Shown: positions 44,808 through 54,081, numbered from the stretch's first letter. The stretch: DNA of 64,000 bases from Nitrospira sp. (GCA_024760505.1 CP058931.1:620001-684000); one strand, 5' to 3'. Notes: generated from the sequence alone by a model not told the origin. A program made the numbers and translations.

Positions 44808-46320
44808 CGGGTCGGTCTTCCAGGATGATGCCTTGTTCGGCTAATTCATTTCTGATGGTATCAGCGGTAGAAAAATCTTTCTGGGCACGGGCTTCATTGC
44901 GAAGACGAACTTGTTTTTCAATTAATTCTGAGTTATCCAGGGGAACAATTTTCGCACTTTCGTCAAATCCAAGGGAAATTTTTTCGAAAGGTTTCTTTTC
45001 TTTAAATTTCCCAAACCAAACATCTGGAGAATTTTGGAGCAGTCCAAGAGGTTCTCCAAATTTCCTAAAGATCTCCCTAGCTTTTCCCTTCGTCTGATCG
45101 GATAAGCCTTTCGCCAACAATTTATTGATCTCTCCACGAAATTCGTGAAAAGCTGCGAGCACCTTTGGCGTATTGAAATCATCATCCATCGCTTGCTCAA
45201 ATTTTTGAACAAGGGAATCGATAAGAGAAGCCAAATACTGCTCTCCCGACTGCTCTTCCAACTGTTCTTCCAACTGCTCTTGTAAAAATATGGGGCTAGC
45301 AAGATAAAAGGGCCTAGGCTCCTCCATTCGCTGCAGCAATCCATAGATAGTATCCAAGGCTGCTTTGGCTTCAGGAAGGGATTGTTCGGAAAAATTCAGA
45401 TCACTTCGATAGTGGGTGGACAGGAGATAATAGCGAAGACATTCCCCGGTTACGATTTCTGAATACGGTGACTTCTCAAAGATCTCTCGAATCGTAAAAA
45501 AATTTCCCAATGACTTGGACATTTTCTCTTGATCAATCGTCACAAACCCGTTGTGAATCCAATACCGCGCGAATTCCTTCCCCGTATAGGCACAGGACTG
45601 AGCCACTTCATTTTCGTGATGCGGGAAAATGAGATCCTTCCCTCCCCCATGGATATCGAATGTTGGACCCAAGTGCTTGATCGACATGGCCGAACATTCG
45701 ATATGCCAACCGGGTCGACCTTTACCCCAAGGGCTCTCCCACCCTGGCTCATCCGGTTTTGCGGATTTCCAGAGGGCAAAATCCATGGGATCTTTTTTTC
45801 GATGGTCGACTTCAACGCGAGCACCGGCCAATAATTCTTCCAGATTTCTACCGGATAATTGGCCATACTGACTGAACTTTCTGACTTCAAAATACACGTC
45901 GCCTTCCACCTCATAGGCAACGTGCTTCTCAACTAATCCGGCAATCATGTCCACGATATCCTGGATATGGTGAGTCGCCCGAGGCTCTATTGTAGGGGGA
46001 ATAATTCCCAATCGCCCCATGTCGCGATAAAAGGCTTCGATATATTTTTCCGTCACCTGAGTCCAGGGAATACCTTCTTTGTGAGCTCGTTGGAGAATTT
46101 TATCGTCCACATCGGTAAAATTTCTGACATAGGTTACCTGGTAACCGCTGTATTCCAAATACCGCCTGATGGTATCGAAAACTAACGCACTCCTGGCATG
46201 TCCAAGATGACAATCATCGTATACCGTGACTCCGCACACATACATCTTAACCTGATTCGGCGTCAGCGGAAGAAACAGTTCTTTCTTTTTTGTTCGGGAG
46301 TTATACAGGGTGAGAGGCAT
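44782..46320 (-). CDS. cysS: Cysteinyl-tRNA synthetase
   Basis: A 512-residue class I aminoacyl-tRNA synthetase charging tRNA-Cys. It has the HIGH-like motif (VTVYDDCHLGHARSAL) and KMSKS in DQEKMSKSLGNFF. Zinc ligands are visible in MYVCGVT, WHIECSAM and HHENEVAQS. It is about 40 residues longer than usual, partly through an acidic LEEQ repeat near residues 345-360. It forms a unit with rlmB and lies 3 nt after the upstream membrane-protein gene. Confidence 0.97.
   Translation of the reverse strand: MPLTLYNSRTKKKELFLPLTPNQVKMYVCGVTVYDDCHLGHARSALVFDTIRRYLEYSGYQVTYVRNFTDVDDKILQRAHKEGIPWTQVTEKYIEAFYRDMGRLGIIPPTIEPRATHHIQDIVDMIAGLVEKHVAYEVEGDVYFEVRKFSQYGQLSGRNLEELLAGARVEVDHRKKDPMDFALWKSAKPDEPGWESPWGKGRPGWHIECSAMSIKHLGPTFDIHGGGKDLIFPHHENEVAQSCAYTGKEFARYWIHNGFVTIDQEKMSKSLGNFFTIREIFEKSPYSEIVTGECLRYYLLSTHYRSDLNFSEQSLPEAKAALDTIYGLLQRMEEPRPFYLASPIFLQEQLEEQLEEQSGEQYLASLIDSLVQKFEQAMDDDFNTPKVLAAFHEFRGEINKLLAKGLSDQTKGKAREIFRKFGEPLGLLQNSPDVWFGKFKEKKPFEKISLGFDESAKIVPLDNSELIEKQVRLRNEARAQKDFSTADTIRNELAEQGIILEDRPDGTTRWKR
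45239..45286 (-). repeat. 12-bp tandem repeat in cysS
   Basis: About three and a half copies of a 12-bp unit encode QEQLEEQLEEQSGEQ in CysS, between the catalytic domain and the DALR anticodon domain. It is a short in-frame expansion in a linker and probably neutral. Confidence 0.6.
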
Positions 46321-46323
46321 GAC

Positions 46324-46935
46324 TTACTGTTCTTGAGTGGGTGTGGAATGTGTGAGTTTTTTTCCATGATGTTGGACCAGCCAAAATCCAAGAACCAACA
46401 TCACCACAAAGATGATTGAAAATAAATTGAAATACTTTTCTATGAGTTCTTTGACCCATGGGCCCATGAATTGGATAGCACCTGCAACGAGAAAAAATCG
46501 CCCCCCCCGACTGATAAGTGAGGCCACCATAAATGTTCGAAAGTTTACATAAAACGCTCCTGCCCCAATGGTAAAAATTTTGTACGGAATGGGGGTGAAC
46601 CCTGCAATGAGAATAGCCCAGGCTTCATACCGCTGAAAATACTGATGAACCAAATCCATTCTGGCTTGCCCCATAAATTTAAGCAGAAGAGGCCGCCCCC
46701 CAAACCATCCGATTCCATATCCAAAAGCTCCTCCAAGCACAGAGCCCGTTGTCGCAACCGTTGCGTACCACCAGCCCAGGCTTGGATTGCCAAGAGTGAG
46801 CGCAATGACCAACACATCAGGAGGCAGTGGGAAAAATGAAGATTCGGCGAAAGCGAGACAGAATAAGGCAGGAACTCCATAGGGAGAGTCAGACCATGAC
46901 AACATCCACTCGTATAATTGTTTGCCCAATTCCAT
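46324..46935 (-). CDS. VTT/DedA-family (YqaA-like) membrane protein
   Basis: A 203-residue polytopic membrane protein of the SNARE-associated/VTT family (FCLAFAESSFFPLPPDVLVIAL; GSVLGGAFGYGIGWFGGRPLL; AGFTPIPYKIFTIGAGAFYVNFRTFMVASLISRGGRFF). Members are implicated in lipid scrambling or transport and in membrane homeostasis. The F-x-P-I-P-x-K motif and the Arg in SRGGRF are family features. It ends 3 nt before the cysS start, suggesting cotranscription. Confidence 0.85.
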   Translation of the reverse strand: MELGKQLYEWMLSWSDSPYGVPALFCLAFAESSFFPLPPDVLVIALTLGNPSLGWWYATVATTGSVLGGAFGYGIGWFGGRPLLLKFMGQARMDLVHQYFQRYEAWAILIAGFTPIPYKIFTIGAGAFYVNFRTFMVASLISRGGRFFLVAGAIQFMGPWVKELIEKYFNLFSIIFVVMLVLGFWLVQHHGKKLTHSTPTQEQ

Positions 46936-46984
46936 ATTTTTTCAGTAAAAAATGCTCGCACTTAGTCCCTTATATACCTTTGGG

Positions 46985-47824
46985 TTATATCGGAGATCGC
47001 TTACCTCTCCCAGAAACCTTGATTGGTTTTCGCAAGGATTGTTTTGAGGGAAACAGAGCCTTCTCCCACCCCTTAAGCGCCTGCATCGCAGAGTAATCGG
47101 TCAGATCCAAATGAAGTGGAGAAATTGAAACCATTTCATTCGAAACGGCGTCATGATCAGAATGCTTCCCTCTAGCCCATGATTCTCGTTGTCCGGCAAT
47201 CCAAAAATATCGATTACCCCTAGGATCTGTCTTTTCGACTACGGGATTGAGATAACGCCGCTGACTCAAACAAGTTATTTGAATACCGGCAATGTTCTCC
47301 AATCGACGACTCGGAACATTCACGTTTAATATGGTTTCTTCAGGAAGCCCACATTCTAAAACACGTTTGGCAACCAAAAAGGCAAAATGGCCTGCAACGG
47401 CATATTGGCATTTTTTTTGTAAGTCTTCCAGGGAAATGGCAATAGAAGGGATGCCATGAAGCATACCCTCAATGGCACCGGCAACCGTTCCGGAATTAGT
47501 AACGTCATCACCCAAATTCCATCCCTTATTAATACCTGATACAACCAATTTTGGCAGGCACGCCGGTAGAAGATGACACACGGCTAGTGTCACACAATCC
47601 GCTGGGGTTCCATTAACGGCATACCATCGTTTTTTCAGGGAACGCAGCCTCAAAGGTTTATGCAATGTCATCGACCGCCCAACGGCATTTTGGGTTTTCT
47701 CTGGGGCCACAACCCAAACTTCCCCTAACGGGCTCAGAGCCTCAGCCAACATCTTGATTCCAGGAGCACTTATTCCATCATCATTGGTAACCAAGATGAT
47801 TGGTCTGGGAGAAGAAACGATCAT
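46985..47824 (-). CDS. surE: 5'/3'-nucleotidase SurE
   Basis: A 279-residue survival protein SurE, a metal-dependent nucleoside monophosphate phosphatase. The N-terminal metal site is ILVTNDDGISAPGIKML; other motifs are NAVGRSMTLHKPLR, VNGTPADCVTLAV and VVSGINKGWNLGDDVTNSGTVAGAIEGMLHGIPSIAIS. It is slightly longer than usual at the C-terminus. It lies upstream of the VTT protein on the same strand. Confidence 0.95.
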   Translation of the reverse strand: MIVSSPRPIILVTNDDGISAPGIKMLAEALSPLGEVWVVAPEKTQNAVGRSMTLHKPLRLRSLKKRWYAVNGTPADCVTLAVCHLLPACLPKLVVSGINKGWNLGDDVTNSGTVAGAIEGMLHGIPSIAISLEDLQKKCQYAVAGHFAFLVAKRVLECGLPEETILNVNVPSRRLENIAGIQITCLSQRRYLNPVVEKTDPRGNRYFWIAGQRESWARGKHSDHDAVSNEMVSISPLHLDLTDYSAMQALKGWEKALFPSKQSLRKPIKVSGRGKRSPI

Positions 47825-47903
47825 CTAAACCTTTTACTTTATCAGGAGCTTGTACTAACCGACAGCCTTTCTCTTTATCAATCCTCAATTTTTCCTGATG
47901 GCA

Positions 47904-47941
47904 AAGAAAAGCCCGCCCCAATTATTCTTGGGACGGGCTTT
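47904..47941 (-). terminator. Rho-independent terminator of the 2-oxoacid:ferredoxin oxidoreductase operon
   Basis: A 12-bp stem (47910-47921 with 47928-47939, one G-U pair on the minus-strand transcript) is followed on the minus strand by CTTTTCTTTG. It lies 33 nt after the alpha-subunit stop. Confidence 0.85.
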
Positions 47942-47973
47942 TGGTCTTCCTACTCTTTGCTATTGTACTGATC

Positions 47974-49326
47974 CTAAATGCTCTTCATAAAATGAGCAAC
48001 CGCAGCTGGATCCACGGTTCCCATAATATGAGACTCTGGAACAGTGTTCGACTTCTTACCGGTTAACCCACATTCCACTTCATCAGTAATCATCTCAACT
48101 GGCATGGACATTCCCCCATAGACATGTGGCCCGGCCACAATTTTTGCATTGGAAAACCCATAAATTGCCGTAGCCACATCTTTAGCCAACCATCCGACAT
48201 AATTAAACTCGGGAATAACAATAAGCTTGGCTTTTCCACACAGCTCTCGTAGTTCGTTTGTTGGGAAAGGCCGCAAGGAACGAATTTTGATTAATCCTGC
48301 CTTAATGCCTTTTTCTTTACATTGGCGGACCGCTTCGCGGGATTGTGCCGCAGCACTCCCCGAAGCAATAAGGAGAACATCTGCGTCTTCCACATCCTGA
48401 GCTTCTAACAATCCATCCATATATTGATTAATATATTTCCGTGAACGTTCCACGCCAGCCCAAACTTCCTGCTGCCACACCGCGTGAATGTTGTAGGCCA
48501 TAAAATTAGATTTTTGAACTGGAGCATCACGAGACAATCGTGCCGGCGGGTTCTCCGCATCTAAAACCGGGACCGACCCTCGGTAGGGGTCTCGAGGCGG
48601 GAGCTTGAGCCCACGATCCTGCATCGAACAATACCCTCGGGCATGAGTCACAAAAAAACCATCACAACAGACACCTACTGGAAGAGTCACGTCATTTTTT
48701 TCGCTGATGATGAAACCCTTCATAATAAAGTCGAACAGATCCTGTTGATTTTCCGCATGAAAGACCAACATTCCGCTGTTCAAAAGGTAGGCAATTTCAA
48801 TATTATCCGGTTGAATAGCCAATGGAGCATTGACGACCCTGCACGTAAACATGCAAACGGCAGGAAGACGGTGACCGGCCCACGAGACAATGGGCTCAAG
48901 ACCTCGCAATGTTCCAGGACCAGCTGTGGCCGTAAAAGCTCGAACACCTGCGCGGGAAGCTCCAGCAATTGCCGACATGACCCCATATTCTTCTTCGCCT
49001 CGATAGAATTCCTTCACATACCCTTCCCCATACAAGACTCCGATTAATTGCAAGGTTTCACTTTGTGGGGTAATGGGATAGGCTACGGACATATCTACAT
49101 TTGAGCGCCTCACCGCCTCTTTTGCACATTCACTCCCGGTAATGAATTCCCGTTCACGAGGAGCCTCAAAAAACATATACTCTGGAGAGACAACCCGTTG
49201 ACGCTTGGCCTCTCCATGAGGGTCCTTTCTTCCCTTTCCGCTATCAACCGATGGTGTAGCGGGTGCACTCGTAATTGGATCACCTTGTGGATTGGTTTTA
49301 ACTTCTGATTCAAGGGCTTCGCTCAT
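47974..49326 (-). CDS. 2-oxoacid:ferredoxin oxidoreductase, alpha subunit (PorA/ForA-like)
   Basis: A 450-residue alpha subunit of a pyruvate or 2-oxoglutarate:ferredoxin oxidoreductase. It has the pyrimidine-binding domain with AYPITPQSETLQLIG and YRGEEEYGVMSAIAGASRAG, then FTATAGPGTLRGLEPIVSWAG and a C-terminal transketolase-like domain (VLLIASGSAAAQSREAV). A 60-residue hydrophilic N-extension precedes it. It is the last gene of the beta-gamma-delta-epsilon-alpha run. The sequence does not let me decide between pyruvate and 2-oxoglutarate as substrate. The ribosome binding site is AGGGGG. Confidence 0.9.
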   Translation of the reverse strand: MSEALESEVKTNPQGDPITSAPATPSVDSGKGRKDPHGEAKRQRVVSPEYMFFEAPREREFITGSECAKEAVRRSNVDMSVAYPITPQSETLQLIGVLYGEGYVKEFYRGEEEYGVMSAIAGASRAGVRAFTATAGPGTLRGLEPIVSWAGHRLPAVCMFTCRVVNAPLAIQPDNIEIAYLLNSGMLVFHAENQQDLFDFIMKGFIISEKNDVTLPVGVCCDGFFVTHARGYCSMQDRGLKLPPRDPYRGSVPVLDAENPPARLSRDAPVQKSNFMAYNIHAVWQQEVWAGVERSRKYINQYMDGLLEAQDVEDADVLLIASGSAAAQSREAVRQCKEKGIKAGLIKIRSLRPFPTNELRELCGKAKLIVIPEFNYVGWLAKDVATAIYGFSNAKIVAGPHVYGGMSMPVEMITDEVECGLTGKKSNTVPESHIMGTVDPAAVAHFMKSI

Positions 49327-49369
49327 GGTTTGACCCCCTTATTACTTAAATGAAATTTCACAAATATAC

Positions 49370-50131
49370 TCATGCTTCCCTTTGCATATGTTCCGCTTTA
49401 TGGCCAAACGCTGCCGCGTTCCCATCAACCGGGCTTTCAATACTAAAATCCAGCGGATTGGTGTGTGTTTTGCCACCATGAACCTTGGACTGTAGTCCAG
49501 TAAAACGAACATTATTGCCATTTTCTGGTAATTTTATCCCCATTTCTTCTCTTACCCGCTTAAACACTGCTGCAACCCTTCGGATCTTTGCAGCATCAGA
49601 ATCTCGAACCGTGAACATGGCATCCTCATGCCCTTGTTCCGCACAAATAGCAGATGTCCAACAATTGGTTCCAGCTCGAATCATCTTGAGAGTCAGGTTA
49701 GCGTAGTGACAATGGACTCCGATAAAAATACAGGCTTCAATCTTATTCCCCCATATTGTCAAATTGGGATGATTCGGATTGATCACTTCCTCCGGTTCAA
49801 CCTTTGGGTACTTGGGGCGATAATCCGGCATTGGAATGACGAGCACATCGGGTAACTGTGCTGCTAGTTCTAATACAGCCTTAGCCTTATCGGCCGCATG
49901 ATCATTCCAATTCCACAAAACCAAGGGACCAGGGAAAATGGTTGCATTCTTGCGAGTCAACATCGTACGCGCCATGGCTTCCATTGCCAGCTCTTCCGCA
50001 ACAACATGGCCAAACTTCAAACCATATCCTTGTTCAGGCGTCAGGACACCAAGTTCCGCAGCAGATGGTGGATGGAAACCTTGTGGCCCTGGCGCCACGA
50101 TTGCTTCTTCTAACTCTTTCGTTAATTCCAC
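49370..50131 (-). CDS. 2-oxoacid:ferredoxin oxidoreductase, putative epsilon subunit
   Basis: A 253-residue protein lying between the ferredoxin-like and alpha subunits. It is not a known catalytic fold to me: MEAMARTMLTRKNATIFPGPLVLWNWNDHAADKAKAVLELAAQLPDVLVIPMPDYRPKYPKVEPEEVINPNHPNLTIW is followed by HCHYANLTLKMIRAGTNCWTS. Five-subunit enzymes of Hydrogenobacter and Nitrospira carry an extra subunit (E) of about this size, which is the basis for the name. It starts with GTG after GGAG at 6 nt. Confidence 0.75.
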   Translation of the reverse strand: MELTKELEEAIVAPGPQGFHPPSAAELGVLTPEQGYGLKFGHVVAEELAMEAMARTMLTRKNATIFPGPLVLWNWNDHAADKAKAVLELAAQLPDVLVIPMPDYRPKYPKVEPEEVINPNHPNLTIWGNKIEACIFIGVHCHYANLTLKMIRAGTNCWTSAICAEQGHEDAMFTVRDSDAAKIRRVAAVFKRVREEMGIKLPENGNNVRFTGLQSKVHGGKTHTNPLDFSIESPVDGNAAAFGHKAEHMQREA

Positions 50132-50186
50132 GTTGGACTCCGATTGATGGGTATGAAATGACTGGAGAATGAAAAATTCTGTTAGT

Positions 50187-50510
50187 TTAACCCCTCAGCG
50201 GACTAGCAAGGACCGCTTTGGTATTTTTTTCCAAGTAGGAAATATTTTCAGTGAGTGCCGCATCCCCAATTTGATCGATCATTTCCATTTTAATGGCATG
50301 ATGCTTGGCCATATTGTCACACACCCATACGCATTGTGCGCAACCCTTACAACGATCAACGGCGACATAAGCCGACCCATACTTTAAACCCCTGTCCTTT
50401 CCAGCTTCCGTATCATACTGAATCGTATTGGCTTCCGGACAGTACTGTGTGCACAACTTACAGCTGGTTGCAGCACAAATATCTATATCTATATTTGCCA
50501 CAAGATACAT
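50187..50510 (-). CDS. 2-oxoacid:ferredoxin oxidoreductase, delta (ferredoxin-like) subunit
   Basis: A 107-residue two-cluster ferredoxin-type subunit. The cysteine sets are CAATSCKLCTQYCPEA and CKGCAQCVWVCDNM, consistent with two [4Fe-4S] clusters. The first set is atypical (C-x4-C-x2-C-x3-C). It shuttles electrons between the thiamine site and external ferredoxin. Strong ribosome binding site (AGGGGAGAG). It lies 36 nt after the gamma subunit. Confidence 0.9.
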   Translation of the reverse strand: MYLVANIDIDICAATSCKLCTQYCPEANTIQYDTEAGKDRGLKYGSAYVAVDRCKGCAQCVWVCDNMAKHHAIKMEMIDQIGDAALTENISYLEKNTKAVLASPLRG

Positions 50511-50546
50511 TGCTCTCCCCTTTCAATTTCCTCTTTTTTTTCTTTT

Positions 50547-51281
50547 TTAGACCGAAGCCTTTGCTGCTTTATTTGCTGCACTAGTTGTTTGGTCGGCCAT
50601 TGAGGACGCTCCCAATGTCCATCCATTATCGACGGCGTAATCCCAACCAGCCTTTACCACCGCTAAGTTTTTCTCAATCAATTCTGCCTTTTTCTTGAAC
50701 TTTCTTTCTACCACACTATCCAATGCAGCCGTTCCACCTGACACTACAAAGCCTTTTCCGAGAAATCGATCTTTCACAGCCTCCCCGGTGGCCTCTATAG
50801 TCGAAAGTCCCGTAATTGCGCCGATGGCTCCTACCATAGCCATATTGGTGGCCAAATCAATTCCCGCCACATCTAGAGACATTTGGGTGGCTGGGAGGTA
50901 ATATATTTTGGCACCTAGGTCTTTCAATTCTGCAGCTTGATCCGGCTCAAGATTCATGGGTGTATTGCTATTGATAAGAACAACTCCCTCTTTTTTTAAC
51001 CCATAGTAAAATGGATTCGTGTAGCTCTTTCCATGGGTAATGCACTGTGGATGAAAGACCATGAGGATATGGGGAAAGGTAATTTCTCCAATTTCATAAA
51101 TCGGTTCATTTGAAACACGAACATAACTTTCTACGGGAGCCATTCGCTTTTCAGACCCATAAAACGGAACGATGGTGCTCTCCCCTCCAGCATTAATGAC
51201 CGCTGTGCTAAAAATGTGGGATGCAGTCACCACACCCTGACCACCAACGCCTGCCATACGAATGTTATAACGAATAGCCAT
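50547..51281 (-). CDS. 2-oxoacid:ferredoxin oxidoreductase, gamma subunit
   Basis: A 244-residue gamma subunit (IRMAGVGGQGVVTASHIFSTAVINAGGESTIVPFYGSEKRMAPVESYVRVS), the domain that binds CoA and communicates with the thiamine site. An additional 60-residue C-terminal tail (VVERKFKKKAELIEKNLAVVKAGWDYAVDNGW) is present. Strong ribosome binding site (GGAGGAGG). It lies 65 nt after the beta subunit. Confidence 0.92.
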   Translation of the reverse strand: MAIRYNIRMAGVGGQGVVTASHIFSTAVINAGGESTIVPFYGSEKRMAPVESYVRVSNEPIYEIGEITFPHILMVFHPQCITHGKSYTNPFYYGLKKEGVVLINSNTPMNLEPDQAAELKDLGAKIYYLPATQMSLDVAGIDLATNMAMVGAIGAITGLSTIEATGEAVKDRFLGKGFVVSGGTAALDSVVERKFKKKAELIEKNLAVVKAGWDYAVDNGWTLGASSMADQTTSAANKAAKASV

Positions 51282-51346
51282 TTTCTACCTCCTCCATTTT
51301 CATACCTTTAAGAGCATCCCAACCAAGCCCGCCTGTCGGGAGACAA

Positions 51347-52237
51347 CTACCCTTTTGTTACTGCAGCTGCAGGCTTCGGGAGATATTCTTTGTACCCATA
51401 CAATTCCCCTAAATACTGCTTGGCTTCGTCTGTAAGATATTCAGAAAATGCATAACGATCATTCTCGACATCTTTGGCATCTTCCATCACTTTATCTGTC
51501 GGGATCGCATATTCAATATTACATGAGGTATAGGCTTGGATATACGTTGGGCCCACTTCTCGCGCAATCAAGACCGCTTTTTTAATGACACTTTCTACTC
51601 TTCTTGGGTTATTAGGAACCACTGTCGCCACATAGGCACACCCTGCAACTTTGGCCATTCCTAACATATCCATCTTTTCAAATTTTTTCCCTAAAGGCGC
51701 CATCTTCAAAACTTGGCCCTTGTTGGTCATACCGCTTTCTTGACCACCGGTATTCCCATATACTTCGTTATCCAACATGATTGTCGTAAATTTTTCTTTT
51801 CGAAACCAGGAATGTAAAGTTTGCGCAAAGCCAATGTCTGCCATTCCCCCATCCCCCGCCATTACTACAACATCTTTCGGGCGATCTCCAAATCTCAAGC
51901 GAAGTCCGCGTGACAACCCACTGGCCACGCCATTTTGATCGCCGTAATTTCCATAAACAAAAGGAATAGCTGCCTGAGAGATGGCTAGTCGCCCGCATCC
52001 TGCAGTACCAACTGTTATCGTGTCTTCTGGATTAGGGAAGGCAATAATAGCTAATCGGATAAACAAGGTCATCGCGCATCCCGCACACATAGGATGTTCC
52101 TCTAAGATCTCTTTAAACGTTCCCACCTGCGAAACAGAGGTTTTTTTACCAAATGGACCATGTTCGACCATATCCCTATATTCTTTTGGCATAAATTTTC
52201 CGAAACCTGGCGTGAATTTTACATAATCGAGACTCAT
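51347..52237 (-). CDS. 2-oxoacid:ferredoxin oxidoreductase, beta (TPP-binding) subunit
   Basis: A 296-residue beta subunit with the thiamine diphosphate/Mg motif GDGGMADIGFAQTLHSW, ending in EVYGNTGGQESG, and a cysteine pair in EHPMCAGCAMTL near the N-terminus for an iron-sulfur site. It is the first gene of the five-gene operon. Oxidation of pyruvate or 2-oxoglutarate, or in the autotroph reductive carboxylation of acetyl-CoA or succinyl-CoA, occurs here with AclA/AclB and SucCD as suppliers. Strong ribosome binding site (GGAGGAGG). Confidence 0.92.
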   Translation of the reverse strand: MSLDYVKFTPGFGKFMPKEYRDMVEHGPFGKKTSVSQVGTFKEILEEHPMCAGCAMTLFIRLAIIAFPNPEDTITVGTAGCGRLAISQAAIPFVYGNYGDQNGVASGLSRGLRLRFGDRPKDVVVMAGDGGMADIGFAQTLHSWFRKEKFTTIMLDNEVYGNTGGQESGMTNKGQVLKMAPLGKKFEKMDMLGMAKVAGCAYVATVVPNNPRRVESVIKKAVLIAREVGPTYIQAYTSCNIEYAIPTDKVMEDAKDVENDRYAFSEYLTDEAKQYLGELYGYKEYLPKPAAAVTKG

Positions 52238-52594
52238 ATCGGGCCTCCTCCTTGGTTAAAAGCAAAAGTAACCATCACCATCGATTTTTAGAACCAACTT
52301 TCGGCTAGGTAAAATACCCCAGCAAAACAAGAAACTAACAAAGAAAACAAATTATTGTCAATTTAACCGATAGGCTTAAATTTCCAATAAAATTTCCTGC
52401 TATATCTTGTTCATTTCCTAAATATTTTCCACCAACCAAAAATTCCTTAACGTCTTCAAGGTTAATCTAGGCAATTGTTTTAGATAATTCAACACAAAAG
52501 AAGGCCCACCCTCTATAAAAGAAGACCCAGTCTCGAATCAAACCGCTTAGGTCTTTTGTCCCAGACTTTTCAAAGGAAGGTGAAAGTGGAAGTA
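52238..52594. other. Control region of the oxidoreductase operon
   Basis: An AT-rich gap upstream of the beta subunit with no gene. A perfect TTGACA occurs at 52356-52361 on the minus strand, but only a weak -10 (TTAGTT) lies 17 nt on. The conserved acl/icd block is not present, though a faint TGGGTCTT-like sequence occurs near 52530. Confidence 0.4.
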
Positions 52595-52650
52595 TAGCAA
52601 GAAAAATTACGAACAGGCCTGGCAGATGACTATGGAATCTCCCAGGCCTG
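52595..52650 (-). terminator. Probable terminator of the M23 peptidase gene
   Basis: CAGGCCTGG (52614-52622) pairs with CCAGGCCTG (52642-52650), extended inwards after one mismatch. On the minus strand it is followed within 10 nt by AATTTTTC. It lies just after the M23 stop at 52661. Confidence 0.6.
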
Positions 52651-52660
52651 ACAGGGCAGG

Positions 52661-53662
52661 CTAATCCAAAATGTAATGAATAGGGTCTACGACTCTATCA
52701 TTCACAGCAACTTGATAGTGAAGATGGGGTCCCGTAGAAAACTTTCCCGTGCTCCCTACAAGACCGACAAGATCGCCTCTTTGAACTTTATCACCATATT
52801 TCACATTAATTTTGGACATATGACCATAGGTCGTTTCTATGCCGTAACCATGGTCAATACGAACAAATTTTCCCATCCGCCCATCATAGGCGGCTACGAC
52901 GACTTTCCCCGCTGCAGGAGAACGAACTTCAGTACCAGTAGGAGCACCGATATCAATACCTGCATGCAAGGCTTTTTTACCCGTAAAGGGAGAGACCCGT
53001 GGACCAAACTTTGAGGTTAAGGCACCTTTAACTGGCCAGATGGAAGGAATGGAGGCCCATTGATCAGCTTTTTGCTGGGCTGCGGCAGAAAGCTCTTCCA
53101 GAATTTGGCTTTCCAATTCAGTTTGTTGATTTAGCCACTCCAGCCCAGCCTTAATCTCTGTTATTTTTCGGTCCATGGTCGAATTTAAATCAGAGACCTC
53201 GGGGGACATCCCGGTTTTTTCAATTGAAGGCTTTAACTCCTGAGACGCCTCTTCTTGTAACCCATCGTATGGCATCTCCTCATAAGGCAATTCCTCTCCC
53301 CCCTGACCAGGAAGACCAGAAGGCAACCCCTGAATCTCATCCGCCTCCAGACCAAACATGGTCTGGAGTTTCCGATTGAGCGTCTCTAACACCAACATCC
53401 GCCTTTTCATTCCATCTACTTCCGTTGAAAAATTGCTGGTTCGAGCACGCGAGGTCGTTAATTCTTGTTTTATTTCTCCTAATTCACTCAGTTGGCTCCA
53501 TTGGTAAACATAATGCGTAATAACCCCACCCTGAATGAGCAGCAACACTAACCCCACAATCATTGCATACTTCACAAGAGATTTTCGGAATTTTAGGCGC
53601 CAGGGATTTGAGCGGGCTCCACGAAAGATTATGACCGTTAACGTATCTTCAGACTCTTTCAT
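52661..53662 (-). CDS. M23-family murein endopeptidase with membrane anchor and coiled coil
   Basis: A 333-residue protein with a basic N-terminus, one membrane helix (YAMIVGLVLLLIQGGVITHYV, about 30-50), coiled-coil segments (about 55-100 and 150-195) and a C-terminal LytM/M23 domain. Zinc ligands are HAGIDIG and HLHYQV with TTYGHMSKI. It cleaves peptidoglycan cross-links in the periplasm; without the ligands it would be a regulator, but all are present. It is monocistronic. Confidence 0.9.
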   Translation of the reverse strand: MKESEDTLTVIIFRGARSNPWRLKFRKSLVKYAMIVGLVLLLIQGGVITHYVYQWSQLSELGEIKQELTTSRARTSNFSTEVDGMKRRMLVLETLNRKLQTMFGLEADEIQGLPSGLPGQGGEELPYEEMPYDGLQEEASQELKPSIEKTGMSPEVSDLNSTMDRKITEIKAGLEWLNQQTELESQILEELSAAAQQKADQWASIPSIWPVKGALTSKFGPRVSPFTGKKALHAGIDIGAPTGTEVRSPAAGKVVVAAYDGRMGKFVRIDHGYGIETTYGHMSKINVKYGDKVQRGDLVGLVGSTGKFSTGPHLHYQVAVNDRVVDPIHYILD

Positions 53663-53742
53663 AATTCACCCAAATTATAAAATTAAAAGCATCAAGGTTT
53701 TCATTCATGCACATTCAGACATTAGCCCAAAAAAACTTTCCC

Positions 53743-54081
53743 TTACTCGTCAGTCATACCGACTCGACTCCTGGTTGTATCTCGAATCCAGGCTAAATAT
53801 TCTTCGCTCCCAAGCTGAATAGGGAGAGCAATGATTTCAGGAACCTGATAACTATGATTGGCTTTCACCATGGAGACCAATTGGTCATAGGCCTGTCTCA
53901 CAGTTTTTGCCAATAGCAAAAATTCCTGTTCCTCAGAAATTTGCCCATCCCATTGAAAAATTGATCGCACCCCTGGAATGATATTGACGCAAGCGGCTAA
54001 TCCGTTCTTCACTAATATCCTTGACAGGCTTATAGCCTCTCCTTCAGAACCTACCGTCACCATTACGACGATTTCTTCCAT
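53743..54081 (-). CDS. cutA: Divalent-cation tolerance protein CutA
   Basis: A 112-residue CutA1-type trimeric protein (EEIVVMVTVGSEGEAISLSRILVKNGLAACVNIIPGVRSIFQWDGQISEEQEFLLLAKT, then HSYQVPEIIALPI). It is linked to copper and other divalent-metal tolerance; the molecular role is unsettled. The length is standard. No other gene is in the 220 nt upstream. Confidence 0.95.
   Translation of the reverse strand: MEEIVVMVTVGSEGEAISLSRILVKNGLAACVNIIPGVRSIFQWDGQISEEQEFLLLAKTVRQAYDQLVSMVKANHSYQVPEIIALPIQLGSEEYLAWIRDTTRSRVGMTDE

Noticed and set aside
52238..52594. The acl/icd control block before the oxidoreductase operon
   Set aside because: Only a short TGGGTCTT-like similarity is present, with no matching promoter elements; not enough to include it in the proposed regulon.
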